From Opitutia bacterium (GTDB lineage Bacteria; Verrucomicrobiota; Verrucomicrobiia; Opitutales; Coraliomargaritaceae), in assembly GCA_018663485.1 (NCBI GenBank), contig JABJQI010000196.1, forward strand, positions 1-8,346: a stretch of DNA of 8,346 bases, read 5' to 3'. The position numbers and the translations under genes were made by a program. Positions 1 through 6,668 of this stretch are shown here, one piece after another. Each line of letters opens with the position of its first letter. Within the stretch, counting starts at the first letter, position 1. Below the pieces are notes generated by a model. That model had not been told where the DNA came from and searched no databases. It saw nothing but the letters and a program-made list of their open reading frames with translations.

Positions 1-128
1 GAGGCGGTCCCTCCCAAAGAGCTCGAATGTGCCAAGCTCTACTTCACGGCATCGCCTCTGCTAGCCACACTTAAAGCGCCAAGATGGCGCTTCTACTGTC
101 ATCGCCGATGTCGCATGGCCCATACGAC
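1..128. repeat. Chain of inverted repeats downstream of rpsA, cut by the window edge
   Basis: No convincing gene is visible here; instead inverted repeats follow one another. GAGGCG (1-6) pairs with CGCCTC (53-58), and inside it AGAGCT (18-23) pairs with AGCTCT (35-40). AAGCGCCA (74-81) and TGGCGCTT (85-92) form a perfect 8-bp stem with a 3-nt loop. CATCG/CGATG (100-110) is a short palindrome. Positions 110-128 form a 19-nt near-palindrome whose two imperfect pairs are G-T on the minus strand. Such a dense series suggests a structured intergenic repeat or the end of a structured transcript. One plus-strand frame is open from the edge to about 204, but it runs through the rpsA terminator and has no protein-like composition. 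Whether the element recurs in the genome cannot be seen from here. Confidence 0.4.
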
Positions 129-143
129 GCGACCCTCTAAACC

Positions 144-176
144 AAAAAAAGCCTCCAGCTTGAGCTGGAGGCTTTT
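144..176 (-). terminator. Rho-independent terminator of rpsA
   Basis: A perfect 9-bp stem (GCCTCCAGC at 151-159, GCTGGAGGC at 164-172) closes a 4-nt loop. Read on the minus strand it is followed by seven T (complement of 144-150). It lies about 27 nt past the rpsA stop codon, as expected for its terminator. The plus-strand side has four T (173-176), so it may also stop weak transcription from the left. Confidence 0.93.
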
Positions 177-199
177 GAAAGTTTGGATTCTCAGATCGC

Positions 200-1858
<1,659 letters not shown>

Positions 1859-1900
1859 ATGTATGATATGTTACTGCGCACCGGAGCGGCAGTGTGGTTG

Positions 1901-1928
1901 AGATTATTATTATTTTATTTCCCCTCAA
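1901..1928 (-). promoter_or_regulatory. Possible rpsA promoter (weak)
   Basis: On the minus strand TTGAGG (1923-1928) lies 16 nt before TAATCT (1901-1906), inside an AT-rich run of TAA/TAT triplets, leaving a leader of about 35 nt before the rpsA start. The match to sigma-70 consensus is partial, and the AT-rich run offers other -10 registers. The rest of the 265-bp divergent region (1859-2123) must also hold the promoter of the DUF2288-dinB pair, for which I see no clear candidate. Confidence 0.3.
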
Positions 1929-2046
1929 GGCAGAGTGCCCAACAGCAATCGAGACCGCCGTGAGAGGAAGGCGAGAAATTATGTCGAGCCCTCTCTCCTG
2001 CAAGCTTAAAATGCTGAGTTTCATACGACTTCTGGCTCAACGTGGC

Positions 2047-2067
2047 ACAGGTATTTATGCCTGTTTT
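2047..2067 (+). other. Small hairpin in the leader region of the DUF2288 gene
   Basis: ACAGGTA (2047-2053) pairs with TGCCTGT (2058-2064), seven pairs including one G-U on the plus strand, around a TTTA loop, followed by a short T run (2064-2067). It lies about 57 nt upstream of the DUF2288 start. It could be a weak terminator or attenuator-like hairpin, or an operator palindrome. Nothing else supports a function. Confidence 0.25.
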
Positions 2068-2123
2068 CGCTCTTCCAAGGATTGAGACTTTAAACTTTCG
2101 GATTTCTTGGCACAACAAAGGTC

Positions 2124-2447
2124 ATGCTCAACGACGATTTTAGCCCAGCAGAGGACAACTCTAGTGACGAGGAAAAGCTCGAAAAATACTCTGGAAACGT
2201 GGACTGGAGCTACTTAAAGCCCCACTTCGAGGCTAACTCGATGATCTACGTAGATCCCGCACTCGACCTCAAAACAGCAGGCCTCGCCTTCGCCAAAGAC
2301 GATCAAACACAAGTCAAAGCCTGGCTCAAATCAGGTGATCTAGTCCAACCCTGCGAACTACACGCCAAACACTGGCAGACGAGCGACACCAGATTCAACG
2401 CCATGATCGTGCGCCCTTTTGTCCTTGCGCAGCCGATCAACGAGTAA
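2124..2447 (+). CDS. DUF2288 family protein
   Basis: A 107-residue acidic, soluble protein without signal peptide or membrane segment. Residues about 18-103 match the DUF2288 pattern as I know it: a W-x-x-L-x-x-H/F-F segment (W28 to F35), then V-D-P-x-L-D-L (43-49), an AFAKDD helix, KAWL (65-68), and a closing P-F-V-L-A-Q (98-103) that corresponds to the family's P-W-V-L-V-Q. The first 17 residues are a variable acidic extension. The family is conserved in bacteria but its function is unknown. The ATG has only a weak AAAGG three bases upstream. The stop lies 9 nt before dinB, so the two genes are probably co-transcribed, with the DUF2288 gene first. Family assignment is by recall and is fairly secure; any link with DNA damage is inference from the neighbour alone. 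Confidence 0.85.
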   Translation: MLNDDFSPAEDNSSDEEKLEKYSGNVDWSYLKPHFEANSMIYVDPALDLKTAGLAFAKDDQTQVKAWLKSGDLVQPCELHAKHWQTSDTRFNAMIVRPFVLAQPINE

Positions 2448-2456
2448 GCGCGCACT

Positions 2457-3506
2457 ATGCAAACTAGCCGCCGCATTATTCACATCGACATGGACTGCTT
2501 CTATGCAGCCGTCGAGATGCGCGAAAACCCGGAACTCGCCGGTCGACCAATCGCGGTCGGCGGCGCATCTGGACGCGGCGTGCTAACCACCTGCAACTAC
2601 CCTGCGCGCGATTACGGCGTACGTTCGGCTATGCCAGTATTTAAGGCAAAGCAACTGTGCCCGCAGCTAGTCATTCTGCCCGTGCGCTTCGAGCTTTACC
2701 GCAAGGCCTCGCGCAACATTCGCGAGATATTCAAGCGTTATACCGAGCTGGTCGAACCGCTCTCACTCGACGAAGCTTATCTTGACGTCAGCCACCACAA
2801 ACGGCGAGGCACCGAGCTCGCCGAAGAGATCCGCGCCGCGATCCACGCCGAAACTGGCCTGATCGCCTCAGCTGGCATTGGCCCCAATAAACTGGTCGCC
2901 AAGATCGCTAGTGACTGGAACAAGCCGAATGGCCAGTGCGTCGTTTCACCCTCGCGTGTCGCCGCTTTCATGCAGAACTTACCGGTGCGTCGCATCTGGG
3001 GCGTCGGCCCGAAAAGTGCTGCGCGCCTCACCGAAATGGGCGTCGAAACCTGCGGCCAACTACACGCTTACGAAAAGGCCGAGCTTGCCAGCGAATTTGG
3101 TAGCTTTGGGCTGGAGCTTTATCAACTCTGCCGCGGCATCGACCAACGGCCCGTCGAAGCCAATCGGATTCGCAAAAGCCTGAGCAACGAGCGTACTTTT
3201 ACCAAAAACATCGATACGCTTGAAGACTGCGAAGTTGCGCTTCGTCGTCAGCACCACGAACTGCTCGAAGACCTACGCAGTAGCGCCGCCGACCGCCAAA
3301 TTGCCAAGATTCTGGTTAAACTAAAATTTAGCGATTTTCGTCGTACCACTGCAGAGATCGTCCACCGCCAAGCAGAGCTGAAGACTTACTTAAAGCTCCT
3401 GCGCGAAGCCTGGGGTCGCAGCGGCGAACCCGTGCGCTTACTCGGCATTGGCGTGCGCTTTGCCGAGATTCAAAGCGGCCCAGAGCAGCTTGAGCTGGCA
3501 CTGTAG
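2457..3506 (+). CDS. dinB: DNA polymerase IV (Y-family translesion polymerase)
   Basis: Pol IV copies past damaged bases, such as N2-dG adducts, in the cytoplasm, held by the sliding clamp. The 349-residue product is full length (E. coli 351). Visible features in order: IDMDCFYAAVE with metal ligand D11 and Y16 in the steric-gate position that excludes ribonucleotides; YPARDYGVRSAMP (48-60); the SLDEAYLD motif with catalytic D105 and E106; GIGPNKLVAKIASDWNKPNGQ (140-160); a helix-hairpin-helix around RIWGVGPKSAARL (179-191); and the little-finger domain from about 235. The last six residues, QLELAL (344-349), fit the beta-clamp binding peptide found at the extreme C-terminus of Pol IV. The start lies 9 nt after the DUF2288 stop, with no Shine-Dalgarno, so translational coupling is plausible. 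No clear LexA box is visible upstream, so damage induction cannot be claimed. Confidence 0.96.
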   Translation: MQTSRRIIHIDMDCFYAAVEMRENPELAGRPIAVGGASGRGVLTTCNYPARDYGVRSAMPVFKAKQLCPQLVILPVRFELYRKASRNIREIFKRYTELVEPLSLDEAYLDVSHHKRRGTELAEEIRAAIHAETGLIASAGIGPNKLVAKIASDWNKPNGQCVVSPSRVAAFMQNLPVRRIWGVGPKSAARLTEMGVETCGQLHAYEKAELASEFGSFGLELYQLCRGIDQRPVEANRIRKSLSNERTFTKNIDTLEDCEVALRRQHHELLEDLRSSAADRQIAKILVKLKFSDFRRTTAEIVHRQAELKTYLKLLREAWGRSGEPVRLLGIGVRFAEIQSGPEQLELAL

Positions 3507-3621
3507 CAAACTGAAAATGTGACATGCGAGTTTACTCGCGCACTTCTGGTAGCTAGCGAAACGAGCCCGCCGTCACGAAATAAAACCACGAAGCAAACAT
3601 TCGCGGCTGACATCTAGATAC

Positions 3622-3658
3622 AAAAATGGCGCACCTCCTACCCCTAAGAAGTGCGCCA
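3622..3658 (-). terminator. Terminator-like hairpin of candidate sRNA copy A
   Basis: On the minus strand TGGCGCAC (3658-3651) pairs with GTGCGCCA (3634-3627); the stem continues through four further pairs, two of them G-U, and five T follow. No minus-strand protein gene lies upstream of it that would need terminating (the nearest minus-strand gene to the right ends at 5920 with its own terminator), so it most likely ends a small RNA. Confidence 0.6.
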
Positions 3659-3714
3659 ACCATTGTCTACTTTATACCTGCTGCAAGCAGCAGGATTTTG
3701 TATTACCCCAAACT
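3622..3714 (-). ncRNA. Candidate small RNA, copy A (box, hairpins and U5 terminator)
   Basis: Read on the minus strand, copy A opens with the box AGTTTGGGGTAATA (3714 down to 3701). A 42-nt spacer follows, containing the perfect hairpin CCTGCTG/CAGCAGG with CTTG loop (3694-3677). Then come a 32-nt hairpin (3658-3627) and TTTTT (3626-3622). The 32-nt hairpin has 12 pairs, two of them G-U, around the loop TAGGGGTA. Just upstream a CTCCC-GAAA-GGGAG hairpin (3726-3713) overlaps the first two bases of the box and has a GNRA tetraloop on this strand. Box, hairpin length, loop and T tract all recur in copy B. The T tract, G-U pairs, and GNRA and CUUG loops all favour the minus strand as the transcribed one. 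I recognise no named RNA family. No promoter is evident, so transcription is inferred. Confidence 0.55.
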
Positions 3715-3823
3715 CCCTTTCGGGAGAAAAGTTGTTAATGAAATTACGAAGATACAAAAAACAGTCTTCTGCAAGCATTAATTTAATTAATCTGAAAATA
3801 TATTAAAGAACACACTCGGCAAG

Positions 3824-3860
3824 AAAAATGGCGCGAGGAATACCCCTAAACCCCGCGCCA
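3824..3860 (-). terminator. Terminator-like hairpin of candidate sRNA copy B
   Basis: On the minus strand TGGCGCG (3860-3854) pairs with CGCGCCA (3835-3829); one G-U and two G-C pairs extend the stem to ten. Five T follow (complement of 3824-3828). Arm spacing and loop are the same as in copy A. Confidence 0.6.
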
Positions 3861-3896
3861 TACTGCTTTTACTGCTTTGTCTTATTACCCCAAACT
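3824..3896 (-). ncRNA. Candidate small RNA, copy B (box, spacer and U5 terminator)
   Basis: Minus-strand copy B has the same 14-nt box AGTTTGGGGTAATA (3896 down to 3883) and a spacer of 22 nt instead of 42. It then has a hairpin of exactly the same 32-nt length (3860-3829), with the loop core TTAGGGGTA identical to copy A, and TTTTT (3828-3824). Its spacer lacks the extra hairpin of copy A and instead carries two AAGCAGTA-like units. Stem positions 7-10 differ from copy A but still pair: G-C, G-U, G-C, G-C here against A-U, C-G, U-G, U-A in copy A. This is covariation that holds on the minus strand, while the plus strand would have A-C mismatches. The two copies are therefore best seen as homologous structured RNAs. 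Expression and function are unknown. Confidence 0.55.
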
Positions 3897-4055
3897 TTTA
3901 CACACAGGAAAGAATGACATAAGTGAGTTAGCAGACCTCATACCAAGTACCCTGAATCTATTCTTTTTTTAATAAAAAATTAAAAGTCTGCTGAAATCAC
4001 ACATTTTTGATGGCTCCGCGCCACAGATTGCGAACACTATAGATGGCTATTAACC

Positions 4056-4418
4056 ATGAATTTTTCTAAAAAAACCGAGGACATCATTGCTGACTTTCGC
4101 GGACTCCCGCGCACGACAACGTATTCTTCAAAGCGCCCACCGTTGCAGCTGGATAACCTACTCGTCATCCTCAAAGAAAAATACCAATTTGAACAACCCA
4201 GTGCCGAGCGTACCATGGTTGAACATTGGGGCGAAATCTTTGGCACCCTAGCTGGCCGCTGTAACCCGGTACGCATTAAAGATGGCCGCACTCTGATCGT
4301 TTCAGTGACTAACCAAACGCTACGCTCCGAACTACAGTTTCGTAAACGTGCGGTTCTAAAAAAAATTCAAGCTCTGCCGAACTGTAAGGAAGTCAGCGAA
4401 ATGGTGATCCGTGGCTAG
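4056..4418 (+). CDS. DUF721/DciA-like protein
   Basis: A 120-residue soluble, basic protein consisting of little more than a DUF721 domain at about residues 32-118. The family pattern is visible: a helix LDNLLVILKEKY (32-43), then the V-E-H-W-G-E-I-F-G segment (55-63) corresponding to W-x-x-v-v-G, then NPVRIKDGRTLIVSV (70-84), and the amphipathic S-E-L-x-F-x-K-x-x-L-L-K-K-I type helix (91-104). DUF721 includes DciA, which binds and operates the replicative helicase DnaB in bacteria lacking DnaC or DnaI, so a role in replication initiation is plausible, but many short DUF721 proteins are untested. The ATG has no Shine-Dalgarno. thyA follows 71 nt later on the same strand. Confidence 0.82.
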   Translation: MNFSKKTEDIIADFRGLPRTTTYSSKRPPLQLDNLLVILKEKYQFEQPSAERTMVEHWGEIFGTLAGRCNPVRIKDGRTLIVSVTNQTLRSELQFRKRAVLKKIQALPNCKEVSEMVIRG

Positions 4419-4442
4419 CACACGATTTATCTTAGAGCTTAA

Positions 4443-4471
4443 TTGACACCGCTCCCCGACCAGCAAATTCT
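4443..4471 (+). promoter_or_regulatory. Possible internal promoter before thyA
   Basis: A perfect -35 hexamer TTGACA (4443-4448) is followed at 17 nt by a poor -10, AATTCT (4466-4471; three of six match). Start of transcription would be about 12 nt before the thyA ATG. The -35 is striking but the -10 is weak, so thyA-folA could equally be transcribed from upstream of the DUF721 gene. Confidence 0.3.
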
Positions 4472-4489
4472 AGCACTGACCTTACCTGT

Positions 4490-5284
4490 ATGAAAAATTA
4501 TCTGGATCTCCTACGCACTGTTGTTGAAACGGGCACTTATCGCGACGACCGCACTGGCACTGGCACTTACTCTATCTTCGGCGCGCAAGCACGCTTCTCG
4601 CTGGAGCCAGACTTCCCACTGCTCACGACCAAGAAACTACACCTACGCTCCATTATTCATGAGCTGCTGTGGTTTCTCAATGGCGACACCAATATCAAAT
4701 ACCTGAAAGATAACAAAGTGCGTATCTGGGACGAATGGGCCGACGAAAACGGTGACCTCGGTCGGGTTTATGGCGCTCAATGGACAGATTGGCGCGCCAG
4801 CGACGGTAGCAGTACCAATCAAATCGAAGCAGTCATTCACTCACTCAAAAATAATCCTGACAGCCGCCGCCACATGGTTTGCGCATGGAATCCGGGCGAG
4901 ATCAAACACATGGCCCTACCGCCCTGCCACGCACTGTTTCAATTCTACGTAGCCAACGGCGAGCTCAGTTGCCAGCTCTACCAACGCAGCGCCGACATTT
5001 TCCTCGGCGTGCCGTTCAACATCGCTTCCTATGCATTGCTCACTCAGATGATCGCGCAAGTATGCGGCCTGAAAGCGAAGGAATTCGTCCACACATTCGG
5101 TGATCTGCACCTCTATGCCAACCACGTCGAACAAGCGAAGTTACAACTCTCACGCGAACCGCGCCCGCTGCCACAGATGAAGCTAAACCCGGAAATCATG
5201 GCCATTGACGGCTTCAGCATCGAAGATTTCGAACTGGTCAACTACGACCCGCATCCAAGCATCAAGGCACCCATCGCCGTGTAG
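4490..5284 (+). CDS. thyA: Thymidylate synthase
   Basis: ThyA methylates dUMP to dTMP with 5,10-methylene-tetrahydrofolate as carbon and hydride donor, giving dihydrofolate. The product is 264 residues, the same length as E. coli ThyA, and the functional residues fall at the same numbers: R21 in RTGTG, E58, W80, nucleophile C146 in ALPPCHALFQFYV, R166 in QRSADIFLGVPFN, D169, N177, H207 and Y209 in GDLHLY. It ends APIAV like the family's APVAI tail, which closes over the folate. No insertion or damage is seen. The ATG has no Shine-Dalgarno. It is followed 49 nt later by folA, whose enzyme recycles the dihydrofolate made here, so the two are almost certainly one operon, perhaps including the DUF721 gene upstream. 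Confidence 0.98.
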   Translation: MKNYLDLLRTVVETGTYRDDRTGTGTYSIFGAQARFSLEPDFPLLTTKKLHLRSIIHELLWFLNGDTNIKYLKDNKVRIWDEWADENGDLGRVYGAQWTDWRASDGSSTNQIEAVIHSLKNNPDSRRHMVCAWNPGEIKHMALPPCHALFQFYVANGELSCQLYQRSADIFLGVPFNIASYALLTQMIAQVCGLKAKEFVHTFGDLHLYANHVEQAKLQLSREPRPLPQMKLNPEIMAIDGFSIEDFELVNYDPHPSIKAPIAV

Positions 5285-5333
5285 CGACTACAGTTGCCCA
5301 GTTACCTGTTAATCATCGAACAACCAAAAGCCC

Positions 5334-5807
5334 ATGAACCCTTCGAAGAAGTTTAAAGCGATCGCTGCTATGGCAGAAAATCGCATTATTGGCAATCAGG
5401 GCGACATCCCTTGGCATCTTCCAGACGATTTTAAATGGTTTAAGAAGACGACGATGGGCCAGATCTTGGTCATGGGGCGCAAAACTTACGAGTCCATTGG
5501 GCGTCCCCTGCCTGGTCGCGAAACATTTGTTCTCAGCCGCACACCACGAGAAATCGCCGGCGTGCACAGCTTCACCAATCTCAAAATGCTGGATCACCTT
5601 GACACCGACAAAACAATCTGGATCGCAGGCGGTGGCGAAATCTATATGCAGATGTTACCACGTTGCAGCGAACTCTACCTGACTCGCGTGCACCGTCAGG
5701 TTGAGGGCGATGCCTTCTTCCCTGAATTCGAAGATCGCTTCGAGCTCGCCGAAACGGTGGTGAAAAATGACGACTTCACCATCGAGCGGTGGGTGCAAAA
5801 AGCGTAA
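5334..5807 (+). CDS. folA: Dihydrofolate reductase, type 1
   Basis: FolA reduces dihydrofolate to tetrahydrofolate with NADPH and is the target of trimethoprim. The 157-residue product is complete (E. coli 159). Motifs in order: FKAIAAMAENRIIG (7-20); DIPWHLPDDFKWFK (24-37), where D32 aligns with catalytic D27 of E. coli; MGRKTYESIGRPLPGR (47-62), which binds NADPH; FVLSR (65-69); the IAGGGEIYMQML glycine loop (97-108); LYLTRVH (114-120). The chosen ATG adds six residues before the usual MKAIAA-like start; the next in-frame ATG (5370) would cut into the first strand and is unlikely. No Shine-Dalgarno is present. It follows thyA in the same operon. The 5818-5840 hairpin after the stop (GTGGAT/ATCCAC) has no T tract, so folA may share the strong hairpin at 5871-5896. 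Confidence 0.97.
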   Translation: MNPSKKFKAIAAMAENRIIGNQGDIPWHLPDDFKWFKKTTMGQILVMGRKTYESIGRPLPGRETFVLSRTPREIAGVHSFTNLKMLDHLDTDKTIWIAGGGEIYMQMLPRCSELYLTRVHRQVEGDAFFPEFEDRFELAETVVKNDDFTIERWVQKA

Positions 5808-5864
5808 TTCTATTCCTGTGGATATTGCTTAATAATCCACGCGGCAAGATGGTACTTCGACTAC

Positions 5865-5896
5865 AAAAAAGGCCCCTTCACGAATGCAAAGGGGCC
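5865..5896 (-). terminator. Rho-independent terminator of the DUF805 gene
   Basis: The 8-bp stem GGCCCCTT (5871-5878) and AAGGGGCC (5889-5896), read on the minus strand, is followed by six T (complement of 5865-5870). It lies 23 nt past the DUF805 stop. In the plus direction, facing folA, the hairpin lacks a clean T tract (CTC then A), so it can serve folA only weakly. Confidence 0.9.
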
Positions 5897-5919
5897 CTCA
5901 AAAAACAACGACCGTAGCC

Positions 5920-6255
5920 TCAAATTTGCTTCGACGGAGCCACACAGGTGTAGAGCAAGAAGACTGCATTCACGCCTGGAACGAGCATCAACAGCGTAAG
6001 ATAGGCACCCTTACCGATATCACGCAGCCGCTTGAGCATCTGCATTAGCCCAATCATGATACAAATCAACGATGTCACAATGGCGAAAAACACGCCTAAT
6101 GTACCGAAATGTCCGTGCATAAAATAATCCGGATGTGTGAAATAATAATCTGCCGCATAACTGATCGCAGTTGCGATCGCAACCAGCAGGACGAGGCTAA
6201 GTATGAAAGTGACGCGACCAATGGTGCCTTCGGAACTAATAAAACTGTTATTCAT
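5920..6255 (-). CDS. DUF805 family inner-membrane protein
   Basis: A 111-residue protein with three predicted membrane segments at about 17-34, 52-74 and 84-103. DUF805 signatures are present: G-T-I-G-R-V-T-F near the N-terminus (10-17, matching the family's GRIGRxxF), the K-R-L-R-D-I-G-K-G motif between segments 2 and 3 (75-83), and L-M-L-V-P-G-V-N (89-96). The function of DUF805 proteins is not known. The start giving MNNSF was chosen because family members begin close to the GRxxR motif; in-frame ATGs further upstream (6279, up to 6375) would add an unlike extension. No Shine-Dalgarno precedes it. It is a single gene, convergent with folA, with its own terminator. Confidence 0.83.
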   Translation of the reverse strand: MNNSFISSEGTIGRVTFILSLVLLVAIATAISYAADYYFTHPDYFMHGHFGTLGVFFAIVTSLICIMIGLMQMLKRLRDIGKGAYLTLLMLVPGVNAVFLLYTCVAPSKQI

Positions 6256-6633
6256 GATAGTTGTAAGAGTAATAAACATTAATACTTTAAAATGTAGGCC
6301 AAAGCGCAACAAAAACCTGTCATCATTCTTCCCAATTTCAAGCATACTACTCCAGCTACTTAATGTTAACACCAATCAAGTCAGAGACAAGTTCGCTAAG
6401 ACCTTTAATTTTAGACATCATCAGTTCCGCTCTTTTTCAAAGATTCAACCAACTTACAGTCTAGCATACACTCCGAGACTCGCCCCTTGCCTCAATGCTT
6501 TTCGTCTACAATTTCCCCAACACCTAATGAACAGGTGCAATAGCGAGATATTACCTACCTCAATAATATTCTACGACAATCCAACAAAATGCCCCACCGC
6601 CGTGCTGTGTTCGCTACGCTCCCAGCACCTAGC
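6256..6633. other. Non-coding region between the DUF805 and protease genes
   Basis: About 380 bp with no supportable gene on either strand. The single long plus-strand frame here (6203-6640) overlaps the DUF805 gene and gives a composition unlike a folded protein. The left part should hold the DUF805 promoter; AT-rich sequence at 6265-6295 is compatible, but no convincing pair of boxes is seen. Near the right end, inverted repeats overlap: GTTCGCTA (6609-6616) with TAGCGAAC (6630-6637), and GTGCTG (6602-6607) with CAGCAC (6623-6628). They are mutually exclusive hairpins just downstream of the protease gene. Confidence 0.6.
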
Positions 6634-6668
6634 GAACTAAGAACTAAGAACTAAGAACTAAGAACTAA
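6634..6668. repeat. Five tandem copies of GAACTAA (TTAGTTC on the minus strand)
   Basis: Five exact 7-bp units run from 6634 to 6668. The last unit contains the TAG stop of the protease gene (6665-6667), so the array begins at the very end of that gene and runs into its 3' flank. Perfect short arrays of this kind are prone to copy-number slippage. Because the stop comes in the first unit read by the ribosome, slippage would alter the 3' flank rather than the protein. Confidence 0.95.

Larger units (their letters stand above)
3507..4055. other. 549-bp non-coding region between dinB and the DUF721 gene
   Basis: This gap holds no convincing protein gene but several structures. A palindrome lies 20 nt past dinB (GCGAG 3526-3530, CTCGC 3535-3539, TTTA loop); without a T tract it is only a doubtful terminator. 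Two copies of a structured minus-strand element follow (described separately). At 3930-3992 AGCAGAC and GTCTGCT form an inverted repeat 49 nt apart, enclosing a very A/T-rich stretch (3963-3984) of T and A runs. The DUF721-thyA-folA promoter should be near the right end, but I cannot point to good -35 and -10 boxes. Confidence 0.7.

Noticed and set aside
1894..2118. Short ORFs on both strands of the rpsA-DUF2288 divergent region
   Set aside because: They overlap each other and the expected promoters, have no start signal and give no recognisable protein.
3546..3576. Resemblance between 3551-3575 and the minus strand of 6595-6637 (both with TAGCGAA and G/C-rich flanks)
   Set aside because: Only short blocks match by eye, which is too weak to call a repeat family; a genome-wide search could revive it.
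3627..3860. The two hairpin copies as a CRISPR array
   Set aside because: There are only two copies, 170 nt apart, with differing stem sequences, no regular spacer length and no cas genes.
3626..3917. Two plus-strand mini-ORFs (3626-3781, 51 codons; 3828-3917, 29 codons) whose peptides both begin M-A-x-x-x-P-L-x-x-A-P
   Set aside because: The shared residues are forced by the conserved hairpin arms and loop; after the hairpin the frames diverge, although the DNA box is conserved in a different frame. Neither has a ribosome binding site. Conserved structure explains the match better than a protein.
6203..6640. 145-codon plus-strand ORF
   Set aside because: Half lies antisense to the DUF805 gene and the rest has no domain-like pattern; it ends in the GAACTAA repeat.
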